64,000 bases of DNA from an uncultured Acetatifactor sp. (lineage in GTDB: Bacteria > Bacillota > Clostridia > Lachnospirales > Lachnospiraceae). A program made the translations under genes and the position numbers. Below are positions 16,224-24,971 of this stretch, piece by piece (positions within the stretch are counted from its first letter, which is position 1; the number at the start of each line of letters is the position of its first letter). The notes below the pieces were generated by a model. The model did no database searches and had not been told where the DNA came from. It saw nothing but the letters and a program-made list of their open reading frames with translations. The stretch lies in assembly GCA_910578215.1 (NCBI GenBank), contig CAJTPH010000016.1, forward strand, positions 10,540 to 74,539, in the 5' to 3' direction.

Positions 16224-17110
16224 ATAATACAAAGAAGAACAGGCTTCCGCTTTATATTGGTATCCCGGCTATCTTATTGTTGATTTTTTTACGGTTTGGC
16301 ATTTATTTTATGAAAAGCCATGGCTTCAGCGGTCTTTCCAAGCTGCTCCCCGTCCTGCTTCTTTGCTTTATACTTTTTGCATTGTGTACCGCTGTTTTCT
16401 TTGCAGCATGGGTATATCAGGATTGTAAAAGGCGAGGGGACGACCCGGTACTGTGGGCGATTGTAGTTTTTGCAGCCACACCCTTTATGGGACTGCTGAT
16501 TTACTTTCTGCGCCGTTCAGAAATCAAAACGATCTGTCCGGCCTGCGGACAACGAATTTCATTAAAGGCAAAATATTGCGAAGAATGTGGAACACATATC
16601 AAAAGGGAGGATTACAGTGTTATGGAAAAACAAGGAACGCATAACTTAAAATTCATTATTGCCGGTATTGTGAGTATGGTGCTTATGCTGGTATGCTTGA
16701 CAGGATTTATCGTCAGTGCGGCCTCCGGAAAGGGTATCAACACAAATGCTGCTTCAGACGATCGAGTATGGAACTTAGGTACAATCAGTATGAATTATAA
16801 CACTTATCTGGATGATGTTTGGAAGCTGGATTTTAAGAGAGCCAGCGAAGGATTTGTGGAAGAACAAAATATGACCATTGCAGATGCAGACGCTCAGCTG
16901 CTTTATGCCGATATTTTTTGTGGGACAGTACCGGACGGAGCAACGCTTGTCTTGTGGCTGGTACAGGGAGATACGGCAAAGTCTGTCGATGTCACAAGCC
17001 TTTCCGAACCGCTGGTATATCCTTTGAACGAATTTGAAAATGGCAAAATTCACGTCAGATTGCAGATCAATGGCGTTGAAAATACCGTTTCGGAAATTTA
17101 TATTCAATAA
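16220..17110 (+). CDS. Membrane protein with internal zinc ribbon, ECF sigma operon
   Basis: 296 residues with three N-terminal membrane helices (about 11-30, 42-64 and 73-93), a zinc ribbon (CPACGQRISLKAKYCEECG, about 107-125), a fourth helix (about 141-163) and an outer domain of about 130 residues without a recognised family. The zinc-ribbon-in-membrane-protein pattern is common in Clostridia. It is translationally coupled to the preceding small membrane gene and so belongs to the sigma-factor operon, perhaps as part of the signal-sensing apparatus. The function is unknown. Confidence 0.7.
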   Translation: MNNTKKNRLPLYIGIPAILLLIFLRFGIYFMKSHGFSGLSKLLPVLLLCFILFALCTAVFFAAWVYQDCKRRGDDPVLWAIVVFAATPFMGLLIYFLRRSEIKTICPACGQRISLKAKYCEECGTHIKREDYSVMEKQGTHNLKFIIAGIVSMVLMLVCLTGFIVSAASGKGINTNAASDDRVWNLGTISMNYNTYLDDVWKLDFKRASEGFVEEQNMTIADADAQLLYADIFCGTVPDGATLVLWLVQGDTAKSVDVTSLSEPLVYPLNEFENGKIHVRLQINGVENTVSEIYIQ

Positions 17111-17163
17111 TCGGCAAAGCCGGTCTGGGCTGTCAACGGTTCGGATGAACGGCGCATTTAAAC

Positions 17164-17215
17164 TGCACCCCAAAAGCTGGGTATAAAGACCCGCTGACGG
17201 AGGTGCATTTTAATT
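17164..17215 (+). terminator. Imperfect hairpin after the sigma operon, possible terminator
   Basis: TGCACCCC (about 17164-17171) can pair with GAGGTGCA (about 17200-17207) with one mismatch, enclosing a second small stem (TGGGT/ACCC), followed by TTTTAATT. The 374-bp gap 17111-17484 otherwise holds AT-rich sequence. I see no clear promoter and no LicT/GlcT-type antiterminator RNA target in front of the PTS gene. Confidence 0.35.
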
Positions 17216-17484
17216 ATAATTAACTAAAATATAAAATAAGTAAGGCGGTAAATAATAATACCGTCAGTGCGCTTGGTATATATGGAAGAAAAAGGCATTT
17301 TGGCCAGGGCAGTGAAACTCGGAAAAAAGCGTGGAGCTTGGCATGGAGCCTGCTGGGGATAAAGCCGGTTTTATCGCAATGCACATAATCAACGCAAAAA
17401 TGGGCACAAATATGGGGCAGGTTCCTGATTATAACAAAGATGATAAATGACTGTCCAAATAAGTCCATTTGAGGAGGAGTCTTT

Positions 17485-19614
17485 ATGAAGGATAAAATTT
17501 TTGGCATATTACAGCGCGTGGGTCGTTCCTTTATGCTTCCGATAGCGCTTCTGCCCGTGGCGGGGCTTCTGCTTGGGATTGGAGGTTCCTTCACGAATCC
17601 AACCACCATCGAGACCTACAGGCTGGGAAGCGTGATCTATGAGGGCGGAATACTGTATACTGTCCTCGACATTATGAGCAAAACGGGAAGCGCCGTCTTT
17701 GACAACCTTGCCCTTCTGTTTGCCATGGGCGTTGCCATAGGTATGGCTAAGAAAGAAAAGGAGGTAGCGGCTCTATCCGGAGCCATCGCGTACCTTGTAA
17801 TGAACACCGCCATAAGCGTGCTCATCATGGCAAAAGGCGGCGTTGAAGCAATGACGGAAAATTCAACCACATCGGCGCTGGGAATAACTACCCTGCAAAT
17901 GGGTGTTTTCGGGGGTATCATAGTAGGTCTGGGAGTGGCGGCGCTGCATAACAGATTTTACAGGATCGAGCTTCCCCAGGTGCTTTCGTTTTTCGGCGGG
18001 ACAAGATTTGTTCCGATTGTCTGTACGGTGGTTTATCTTATGGTGGGCATTGTGATGTTTTATCTGTGGCCGTTTGTGCAGATGGGAATTTCAAAGCTCG
18101 GCGGTCTGGTCCTGAATTCCGGCTATATCGGAACCTGGATATACGGTATTCTGGAGCGGGCGCTTATTCCGTTTGGGCTGCACCACGTTTTCTATATGCC
18201 GTTCTGGCAGACGGAGCTTGGCGGCTCCATGATGGTGGACGACAATATTGTCACGGGCGCACAGAATATTTTCTTTGCGGAGCTTGCCTCAAAGTCCACC
18301 GAGGTATTTTCGGTATCGGCCACCAGGTTTATGTCGGGTAAATTCCCCTTCATGATATTCGGCCTGCCTGCGGCGGCGTTTGCCATGTACAGAGCGGCAC
18401 GTCCCGAAAAGAGAAAGGCTGCGGGCGGTCTGCTGCTTTCGGCGGCCCTTACGTCCATGCTCACGGGAATCACCGAGCCTCTTGAATTTACGTTTATTTT
18501 TGTGGCACCGCTTATGTATGGGGTACACTGTGTTCTCGCGGGTCTGTCCTACATGCTTATGCATTTGTTCAATGTGGGTGTGGGAATGACGTTTTCCGGC
18601 GGCGTAATAGACCTTACACTGTTTGGAATTTTGCAGGGAAATCATAAGACCAACTGGATATGGATTGTAATTGTGGGTCTGTTCTATGCGGTGGTATATT
18701 ATTTTGTATTTTATTTTATGATAAAGAAAATGCATCTGGCAACTCCGGGCCGAGAGCCGGACGATATAGAACCGAAGCTTTATCGCAGGAGCGACGTTGA
18801 GGCGGCCAGGTCCGAAAAGGCGGCGGGAAGCCCTGGCGATGTCACAAGCGCGCTGATCCTTAAAGGGCTTGGTGGGAAGGAAAACCTTTCCGATATCGAC
18901 TGCTGCGCCACAAGGCTCAGAATTACGGTTACGGATATTGAGAAGGTCAGCGACAGCCTTCTTAAGGAAAGCGGCGCGTCGGGAGTTATCCACAAGGGAA
19001 ACGGCGTGCAGGTTATTTACGGACCGAGGGTTTCTGTGGTAAAATCAAATCTTGAAGCGTTTATGGATTCGCCGCAGTCAAACGACCTTGACGGTGTTCT
19101 CGGGGAGGCTCCTTCCGCGGAGAAGCCGCAGCCTCAGAAGAAAAACGCGCCGGAGAAAGCCGCCGCGATCAGGATGTACGCCCATCTCAACGGCACGGCG
19201 GTTAAGCTTGAGGACGTGGGGGACGACGTTTTCTCTCAGAAAATACTCGGTGAGGGAATTGCGGTAGAGCCCTCCGAGGGCAGGCTTTACGCGCCCTGTG
19301 ACGGAGAGGTCGATTCCGTTTTCGATACTAAGCATGCGGTGAATATTCTTTCGGCGGAGGGCGTGGAGGTATTGCTCCATATTGGCATAGATACGGTAAA
19401 GCTTGGCGGAAAATATTTTGAGTCTCATGTTTCGGACGGTCAGAAGGTGAAAAAGGGCGACCTGCTTATCACCTTTGATATCGAAGCCATCAAAGCCGAG
19501 GGCTATAAGGTCACCACTCCGTTTATCATCGCAAACACGGACGAATATTCGGTAATTGAGCCGGCTGCGCAGGGAAAAATTACGGCGGGCAGTGAAATAT
19601 TAAAGATTATTTAA
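17485..19614 (+). CDS. PTS glucose-family permease, fused EIICBA
   Basis: 709 residues in the order IIC-IIB-IIA. The IIC part (about 1-420) has the glucose-family start RVGRSFMLPIALLPVAGLLL and the ITEPLEFTFIFVAP loop. The IIB phospho-cysteine is in DIDCCATRLRITV (about 472-475). The IIA phospho-histidine is in VLLHIGIDTVKL (about 631). A single protein can therefore carry the phosphate from HPr to the incoming sugar. Substrate (glucose, N-acetylglucosamine or a glucoside) cannot be settled from motifs alone. The ATG follows GAGGAGGAG. The gene heads an operon with HPr and Enzyme I, so the complete phosphate chain is encoded here. Confidence 0.9.
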   Translation: MKDKIFGILQRVGRSFMLPIALLPVAGLLLGIGGSFTNPTTIETYRLGSVIYEGGILYTVLDIMSKTGSAVFDNLALLFAMGVAIGMAKKEKEVAALSGAIAYLVMNTAISVLIMAKGGVEAMTENSTTSALGITTLQMGVFGGIIVGLGVAALHNRFYRIELPQVLSFFGGTRFVPIVCTVVYLMVGIVMFYLWPFVQMGISKLGGLVLNSGYIGTWIYGILERALIPFGLHHVFYMPFWQTELGGSMMVDDNIVTGAQNIFFAELASKSTEVFSVSATRFMSGKFPFMIFGLPAAAFAMYRAARPEKRKAAGGLLLSAALTSMLTGITEPLEFTFIFVAPLMYGVHCVLAGLSYMLMHLFNVGVGMTFSGGVIDLTLFGILQGNHKTNWIWIVIVGLFYAVVYYFVFYFMIKKMHLATPGREPDDIEPKLYRRSDVEAARSEKAAGSPGDVTSALILKGLGGKENLSDIDCCATRLRITVTDIEKVSDSLLKESGASGVIHKGNGVQVIYGPRVSVVKSNLEAFMDSPQSNDLDGVLGEAPSAEKPQPQKKNAPEKAAAIRMYAHLNGTAVKLEDVGDDVFSQKILGEGIAVEPSEGRLYAPCDGEVDSVFDTKHAVNILSAEGVEVLLHIGIDTVKLGGKYFESHVSDGQKVKKGDLLITFDIEAIKAEGYKVTTPFIIANTDEYSVIEPAAQGKITAGSEILKII

Positions 19615-19627
19615 GGAGGAATCCATT

Positions 19628-19885
19628 ATGCAGAGCTTCAGCTACACCATTAAGGACGAAATAGGCATTCACGCAAGACCCGCAGGTCTGCTGGCAAAAA
19701 GGGCAAAGGAATTCCAAAGCGTCGTCACACTCGAAAAGGACGGCAAAACCGCCGCCGCAACAAAGCTTATGGCGATTATGGGCATGGGCGTGAAATGCGG
19801 CGACACAGTGAACGTTACCGTCGAGGGCGCTGACGAGGAAGCCGCCGCGGCGGCAATGGAGGAATTTTTTAAGGAAAACCTTTGA
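19628..19885 (+). CDS. ptsH: Phosphocarrier protein HPr with Lys at position 46
   Basis: 85 residues. The active-site histidine is H15 in GIHARPAG, so it can pass phosphate from Enzyme I to EIIA domains. In most Firmicutes HPr, position 46 is the serine phosphorylated by HPr kinase to drive CcpA-dependent catabolite control. Here alignment without gaps gives T45-K46-L47-M48, i.e. lysine. This copy should therefore not be a substrate of HPr kinase and would be a pure transport HPr. The gene lies 13 bp after the EIICBA stop and overlaps the extended frame of ptsI. Whether the genome has a second, Ser46-bearing HPr cannot be seen here. Confidence 0.92.
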   Translation: MQSFSYTIKDEIGIHARPAGLLAKRAKEFQSVVTLEKDGKTAAATKLMAIMGMGVKCGDTVNVTVEGADEEAAAAAMEEFFKENL

Positions 19886-19920
19886 CCGCAGCTGCGAAAA
19901 TCCGGCAGGGAGGTAATGCT

Positions 19921-21555
19921 ATGAAAATTTATCAGGGTAAGGGCGTTTACGGCGCGGTAGCCATCGGAAAAATATCGCTGTTCAAAAAGCCGGAAGCGGC
20001 GGTAAAGCGCGTCCGCATTGAAAATACGGACGGTGAAAAATCACGCTTTGAGCAGGCGAAGGCCGCGGCGATGGATCAATTGCAGGAAATCTATGACAAG
20101 GCGCTCAGGGAGGTGGGCGAGGCAAACGCCGCAATTTTTGAGATACACCGGATGATGCTTGACGACGACGATTACAATGAGTCGATCAACAGTATTATCG
20201 AAAGCCAGAGTGTAAACGCGGAGTATGCCGTCGCGGTGACCGCGGATAATTTTGCGGAAATGTTTTCGGCAATGGACGACGCCTATATGCAGGCCCGCGC
20301 AGCGGACGTGCGGGACATCTCCAACCGCGTTATAAACAATCTGACGGGAAATAGCTCCGTCCATGCGGGGACCGGCGAGAGGGTGATTATCTGTGCCTTC
20401 GACCTTGCTCCCAGCGAGACCGTCTCCCTCGACAAGGACAGGGTTCTTGCGTTTGTAACGGCTCACGGCTCGTCCAATTCCCACACCGCAATACTTGCCA
20501 GGAATATGAATATTCCCGCCGTCATCGGCGCGGGGGACGATTTCTTGAACGAGGTCAGGGACGGCTGCCAGGCGGTGGTGGACGGCTTTACGGGCGAAAT
20601 TTTCGTGGACCCGGATGAGGATACCTGTAAGAAATATCTTGAAAAGCAGCGTGCAGACGAGGAGAAAAAGCGCCTTTTGCAGGAGCTTAGGGGCAAGGAA
20701 AACATTACTCTTGACGGGCATAGGATAAACATTTACACCAACATCGGAAGTGTTGGGGACATCGGAAAGGTTCTCGCCAACGACGCGGGAGGAATAGGAC
20801 TTTTCCGCAGCGAATTCCTGTATCTTGAAAACAGCGATTTCCCCACCGAGGAGCAGCAGTTCGCCGCGTATAAAAAGGTGCTTGAAAGCATGGCGGGAAA
20901 AAAGGTTATCATACGCACCCTTGATATAGGCGCGGATAAGCAGTGCGATTATTTCAACCTGAAAAAGGAGGAAAATCCCGCTTTGGGGTACAGAGCCATA
21001 CGGATATGCCTGACCCGTCCGGACATTTTCAGGACCCAGCTTCGGGCGTTGTACAGGGCTTCCGTGTACGGCAGCCTGGGAATCATGTTCCCCATGATAA
21101 CAAGCGTTTCCGAGGTAGAAAAAATTCTTGAAATATGCGAAGGGGTTAAGGGCGAGCTGAGAGCTCAGGGAATGGGCTATTCCGAAGGGATCGAGCTGGG
21201 AATTATGATAGAGACTCCCGCAGCCGCCGTTATCAGCGACAGGCTTGCACCGCTGGTGGACTTTTTCAGTGTGGGCACAAACGATCTGACTCAGTACACG
21301 CTTGCCTGCGACAGACAGAACCCTGACATCGAACAGTTTGTGGATACCCACCATGAGGCGGTCCTGCGGCTCATTGAAATGAGCGCGGAGAATGCGCACA
21401 AGCACGGCGCATGGATTGGAATATGCGGTGAGCTTGGGGCGGATACCGAGCTTACGGAAAGGTTCCTGCGCATGGGCATAGACGAATTGTCGGTATCGCC
21501 GTCCTTTGTGTTAAAGGTTCGGGAGGCGGTTAGAAAAATCGATCTGTCCAAATAG
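19921..21555 (+). CDS. ptsI: Phosphoenolpyruvate-protein phosphotransferase (Enzyme I)
   Basis: 544 residues, the normal Enzyme I length. The phospho-histidine is in SSNSHTAILARNMNIPAV (about 188). PEP-site motifs GGIGLFRSEFLYL and GTNDLTQYTLACDRQNP, and the catalytic cysteine motif IGICGELGAD, are all present. The enzyme moves phosphate from PEP to HPr. The start at 19921 has GGGAGG six to ten bases upstream; the frame opens 13 codons earlier, overlapping ptsH, but that part has no family support. It is the last gene of the EIICBA-HPr-EI operon and is followed by a clear terminator. Confidence 0.95.
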   Translation: MKIYQGKGVYGAVAIGKISLFKKPEAAVKRVRIENTDGEKSRFEQAKAAAMDQLQEIYDKALREVGEANAAIFEIHRMMLDDDDYNESINSIIESQSVNAEYAVAVTADNFAEMFSAMDDAYMQARAADVRDISNRVINNLTGNSSVHAGTGERVIICAFDLAPSETVSLDKDRVLAFVTAHGSSNSHTAILARNMNIPAVIGAGDDFLNEVRDGCQAVVDGFTGEIFVDPDEDTCKKYLEKQRADEEKKRLLQELRGKENITLDGHRINIYTNIGSVGDIGKVLANDAGGIGLFRSEFLYLENSDFPTEEQQFAAYKKVLESMAGKKVIIRTLDIGADKQCDYFNLKKEENPALGYRAIRICLTRPDIFRTQLRALYRASVYGSLGIMFPMITSVSEVEKILEICEGVKGELRAQGMGYSEGIELGIMIETPAAAVISDRLAPLVDFFSVGTNDLTQYTLACDRQNPDIEQFVDTHHEAVLRLIEMSAENAHKHGAWIGICGELGADTELTERFLRMGIDELSVSPSFVLKVREAVRKIDLSK

Positions 21556-21571
21556 GCTTGCAGATCCGGAG

Positions 21572-21616
21572 GCAAAAAGCCCGTGTTTTGGTGAAAGGGC
21601 TTTTTGCTTCCTTTTT
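21572..21616 (+). terminator. Intrinsic terminator of the PTS operon
   Basis: GCAAAAAGCCC (21572-21582) pairs perfectly with GGGCTTTTTGC (21597-21607), with a 14-nt loop and a following T-rich tract. It lies 17 bp after the ptsI stop. Confidence 0.85.
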
Positions 21617-21783
21617 CTTTTCTGCCCGGATTTTGGTAGAAAAAGGTTTTATAGCAATTTCCGCAGGTATTGTGTTATAATGGTGACACGGAAAGGCGTG
21701 GCGACGGCTTTCGGGTACATATGCGCCGAAGGGTATGGGCTGACGCCTTGAAATTATATAGGCTGCGGAGGGGGAAGGTTATT

Positions 21784-22869
21784 ATGCGGTTTGCGGAAAA
21801 ATTGAGAAAAGGTGACAGGGTAGCGGTTGTGAGCCTGTCCAGCGGGATGCTTGGAGAGGAATTTTGCAGTCATAATATAGAGATTGGCGTGAGGAGATTG
21901 AGGCAATATGGGCTGGAACCGGTCTTTATGCCAAATTCGCTGAAGGGAATTGCGCATTTGAAGGCGCATCCGGAGGCGAGGGCGATGGACCTGAAGCAGG
22001 CTTTTTTGGATGAATCCATCAGGGGCATTATCTGCGCCATAGGAGGTGACGATACCTACAGGCTTCTGCCCTTCCTGATGGAGGATGCGGAATTTTTGAA
22101 TGCGGTGAAAATGCATCCAAAGCTGTTTACGGGTTTTTCTGATACCACCGTCAACCATCTGATGTTTTATAAGCTGGGGCTGTCCACTTATTATGGGCCT
22201 AATTTTATCTGTGATTTGGGGGAGATTGCAGACGATATGCTTCCCTATAGCAGAAAAGCCTTTGAGAGCTACCTGGAGGGAGGCGCCTGCGGTCCGATAG
22301 AGTCCAGTGAAGTATGGTATGAGGAACGGACGGATTTTTCCAGGGCGGCGATTGGGACCGAAAGAACGGCGCACAGGGAGGAGAGGGGATTTGAACTTCT
22401 TCAGGGGTGCGGAAGCTTTCAGGGGGAGCTTCTTGGAGGCTGTCTGGAAAGCCTGTATGACATACTGACAGGCAACAGATATGAGGATCAAAAAAGCATA
22501 TGTGAGAAATACGAAATATTTCCAGGTAAAGACCAGTGGGCAGGGAAGATTTTATTTATTGAGACCTGTGAAGAAAAGCCGGAGCCGGAGCTGTTTGAAA
22601 AGGAGCTGACGGCGTTGAGGGAAAAGGGGGTTTTCGATGCTGTCAACGGCATCATAGTGGGAAAGCCTCAGGATGAAGCTTATTATGAGGAATACAAATA
22701 TATTCTGCGGAGGGCGACAGGCAACGGTAAGCTGCCCATTGTGTACAATGTCAATTTCGGGCATTCCACGCCAAGGTGCGCGTTGCCCTACGGCGTGGCA
22801 GCCAAGGTGGATATGACCCGGAGGAAAATTTATATAGGGGCTGGCGGTGACGCCGATCTGCATGTATAG
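21784..22869 (+). CDS. S66-family LD-carboxypeptidase / MccF-like protein with Thr at the nucleophile position
   Basis: 361 residues, as expected for peptidase family S66 (LD-carboxypeptidases and microcin C immunity protein MccF). Family landmarks are KLRKGDRVAVVSLSSG at the start, GFSDTTVNHLMFYKLGL and the C-terminal FGHSTPRCALPYGV with the conserved His. Where the family usually has GG-x-x-Ser, this protein reads CAIGGDDTYRLLPFL, so the nucleophile position holds Thr. It may be a subfamily variant or have altered activity. The start at 21784 is preceded by GGAGGGGGAAGG. An upstream TATAAT (21676-21681) gives a likely promoter, but its -35 is weak. Confidence 0.82.
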   Translation: MRFAEKLRKGDRVAVVSLSSGMLGEEFCSHNIEIGVRRLRQYGLEPVFMPNSLKGIAHLKAHPEARAMDLKQAFLDESIRGIICAIGGDDTYRLLPFLMEDAEFLNAVKMHPKLFTGFSDTTVNHLMFYKLGLSTYYGPNFICDLGEIADDMLPYSRKAFESYLEGGACGPIESSEVWYEERTDFSRAAIGTERTAHREERGFELLQGCGSFQGELLGGCLESLYDILTGNRYEDQKSICEKYEIFPGKDQWAGKILFIETCEEKPEPELFEKELTALREKGVFDAVNGIIVGKPQDEAYYEEYKYILRRATGNGKLPIVYNVNFGHSTPRCALPYGVAAKVDMTRRKIYIGAGGDADLHV

Positions 22870-23000
22870 TAAAACAAGGGTGATTCTTAAGCTTTTGTTT
22901 TTATTGTGGAAAAATAAAAGAAGTTATGGTAGAATAGACCTCGGGACAATTTGGGAATGCACCGGAAAACACAGGGCAAAGTACAGAGGGGAGAAAAAAG

Positions 23001-23570
23001 ATGCCTTTTCAATATGGATTTTTAGAACTGTTTTTGATATTTATGTTCTGGGGAGTGGCAGGATGGCTGATCGAGGTCGTGGATATGAGGATAGAAGCCG
23101 GGGAATTCCAGAACAGGGGATTTTTACATATGCCGTTCTGCCCGATGTATGGCGTGGGTATGGCGGCGGCGTCCGTGGGACTGAGCGGGGTAAAGAATTC
23201 GTATCTGATCCTGTTCGCCTTTGGGGTGATATTCTGTTCCGTGCTCGAATACATTGTTGGCGGTATAATGGAAAGACTGTTCCACACTAAGTGGTGGGAT
23301 TATTCTCACATGCGTTTCAACATCAAGGGAAGAGTATGTCTGAGAAATGCCATATTGTTTGGATTTGCGTCGATTTTGGTATTTCGCGTTGTGGAACCGA
23401 TAGTGGAAACGGTAATTGGCTGGATTCCTGTGCATATTAGGATGCTGATAACGATGATATTCGGCGCGGCTTTTGTCATCGACCTGGTGCTGTCTGCCAG
23501 GAGAGCGTGGGCATATCGGGGACTGCAGAAAGGGGATCAGCCCATGCTGATTTTTAAAGCGCACAGATAG
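23001..23570 (+). CDS. Putative ABC transporter permease, CmpB family membrane protein
   Basis: 189 residues with five or so membrane helices. The features FWGVAGWLIEVVDM, NRGFLHMPFCPMYGVG and GGIMERLFHTKWWDYS are characteristic of the family annotated as putative ABC transporter permease (CmpB-like, formerly DUF1113), which is common in Clostridia. The true function is unestablished and no ATPase partner is adjacent. The start follows GAGGGGAG. Confidence 0.85.
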   Translation: MPFQYGFLELFLIFMFWGVAGWLIEVVDMRIEAGEFQNRGFLHMPFCPMYGVGMAAASVGLSGVKNSYLILFAFGVIFCSVLEYIVGGIMERLFHTKWWDYSHMRFNIKGRVCLRNAILFGFASILVFRVVEPIVETVIGWIPVHIRMLITMIFGAAFVIDLVLSARRAWAYRGLQKGDQPMLIFKAHR

Positions 23571-23590
23571 TCGCTTTAGAGAACATTTAG

Positions 23591-23619
23591 TTGATTTCCC
23601 GGGAGATATTAAGTATAAT
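23591..23619 (+). promoter_or_regulatory. Sigma-A promoter of the CofE-like gene
   Basis: TTGATT (23591-23596), a 17-bp spacer and a perfect TATAAT (23614-23619), 78 bp before the start codon. Confidence 0.7.
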
Positions 23620-23697
23620 TTCTGAGGGAAAATATGACAGCGGCAAAGGTGCAAAAAGCAAAGAGACGGAGCCGCAAGCTAAAGAACGGGGGTAAAT

Positions 23698-24888
23698 ATG
23701 GAAAGACGAGTAGGTACGATATCAAGAGGAATCAGGTGTCCCATTATCCGGGAGGGGGACGATCTGGCGCAGATTGTAGTGGACAGTGTACTGGAGGCTG
23801 CGGAATGCGAAGAATTCAAAATATATGACAGGGACGTGATTTCTATTACGGAGTCCATCGTGGCAAGGGCGCAGGGCAATTATGCCTCCGTACAGGACAT
23901 AGCGGACGATGTCAGGGCAAAGCTGGGGGGCGAAACCATAGGCGTTATCTTCCCTATCCTGTCCAGAAACCGTTTTGCAATCTGCCTGAAGGGGATCGCC
24001 ATGGGCGCGAAAAAGGTGGTGCTGATGCTCAGCTATCCCAGCGATGAGGTGGGTAACGCGCTTTTGACCCTTGACCAGCTGGACGAGAAGAACATTAACC
24101 CGTACAGCGATGTACTGTCTCTGGAGAAATACAGGGAGCTTTTCGGGGAAAATAAGCATGAGTTTACCGGTGTGGACTATGTGGCTTACTATGCGGATAT
24201 TATCCGGGAGGCAGGCGCGGAGGTCCAGATCATATTTGCCAATCAGGCGAAGGCGATACTGGATTATGCGGACTGTATTTTGAACTGCGATATCCACACA
24301 AGGGCCAGGACCAAGCGGGTATTGCTGGCGGCAGGCGCGAAAAAGGTCTGCTCTCTGGATGAGATTCTGAATGCGCCGGTGAACGGGAGCGGCTATAATG
24401 AGAAATACGGGCTGCTTGGCTCGAACAAGGCGACGGAGGACAAGATCAAGCTGTTCCCCAATGCCTGCCAGAAGCTTGTGGAGAAGGTACAGCAGGAGAT
24501 ATTGTCCAGGACAGGCAGGCATGTGGAGGTCATGGTTTACGGCGACGGCGCCTTCAGAGATCCCCAGGGGAAAATCTGGGAGCTTGCCGACCCGGTCGTG
24601 TCGCCGGCGTTTACGGCAGGGCTTGTGGGTACGCCCAATGAGCTGAAGCTGAAATATCTGGCGGACAACGATTTCAAGAATCTGAAGGGAGAGGAGCTGA
24701 AGGCGGCCATCGAGGCGAGCATAAAGGCCAAGGGCGATAACCTTGTGGGCAATATGGCATCCCAGGGAACCACGCCCAGGCAGCTGACGGATCTGATCGG
24801 TTCGCTCTGCGACCTGACCAGCGGCTCCGGAGACAAGGGAACGCCGGTGGTTTTGGTGCAGGGATACTTTGACAATTATACGGATTGA
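23698..24888 (+). CDS. Coenzyme F420-0:L-glutamate ligase-like (CofE family) protein
   Basis: 396 residues. The N-terminal RGIRCPIIREGDDLAQIV and DVISITESIVARAQGNY match the CofE family, and later GDGAFRDPQGKIWELADPVV and DNLVGNMASQGTTPRQLTDL also fit. In methanogens and actinobacteria CofE adds glutamates to F420. Clostridia of this type are not known to make F420, so in this organism it may ligate glutamate to another acceptor. It stands alone behind its own promoter and is followed by a strong terminator. The family call is firm; the substrate is not known. Confidence 0.82.
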   Translation: MERRVGTISRGIRCPIIREGDDLAQIVVDSVLEAAECEEFKIYDRDVISITESIVARAQGNYASVQDIADDVRAKLGGETIGVIFPILSRNRFAICLKGIAMGAKKVVLMLSYPSDEVGNALLTLDQLDEKNINPYSDVLSLEKYRELFGENKHEFTGVDYVAYYADIIREAGAEVQIIFANQAKAILDYADCILNCDIHTRARTKRVLLAAGAKKVCSLDEILNAPVNGSGYNEKYGLLGSNKATEDKIKLFPNACQKLVEKVQQEILSRTGRHVEVMVYGDGAFRDPQGKIWELADPVVSPAFTAGLVGTPNELKLKYLADNDFKNLKGEELKAAIEASIKAKGDNLVGNMASQGTTPRQLTDLIGSLCDLTSGSGDKGTPVVLVQGYFDNYTD

Positions 24889-24898
24889 TTTAACATAA

Positions 24899-24948
24899 GG
24901 GGCTGTTGCAAAACTCAGAGAAGGTACGTTTTGCAGCAGCCCCTTTTC
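24899..24948. terminator. Bidirectional intrinsic terminator
   Basis: GGGGCTGTTGCAAAAC (24899-24914) pairs with GTTTTGCAGCAGCCCC (24928-24943), with one G-U-type mismatch and a 13-nt loop, followed by TTTT. It separates the CofE-like gene from the converging GGDEF-EAL gene. The right arm shares 15 bases with the hairpin at 9818-9832, so this may also be a mobile repeat-derived terminator. Confidence 0.8.
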
Positions 24949-24971
24949 ACGGACTAGGGTAAGGCTCCCGT

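Noticed and set aside
17160..17220. ACTGCACCCCAAAAG resembling an insertion-sequence end
   Set aside because: Only one end was seen, with no partner repeat, target duplication or transposase fragment; a weak terminator hairpin explains it as well.
17221..17484. Search for a LicT/GlcT-type antiterminator RNA before the PTS gene
   Set aside because: No sequence of the expected stem-loop type overlapping a terminator was found.
20041..21405. Long open frame on the minus strand opposite ptsI (454 codons)
   Set aside because: It is fully antisense to a certain Enzyme I gene, has no family motif and no ribosome-binding site. High GC at third codon positions of the real gene explains it.
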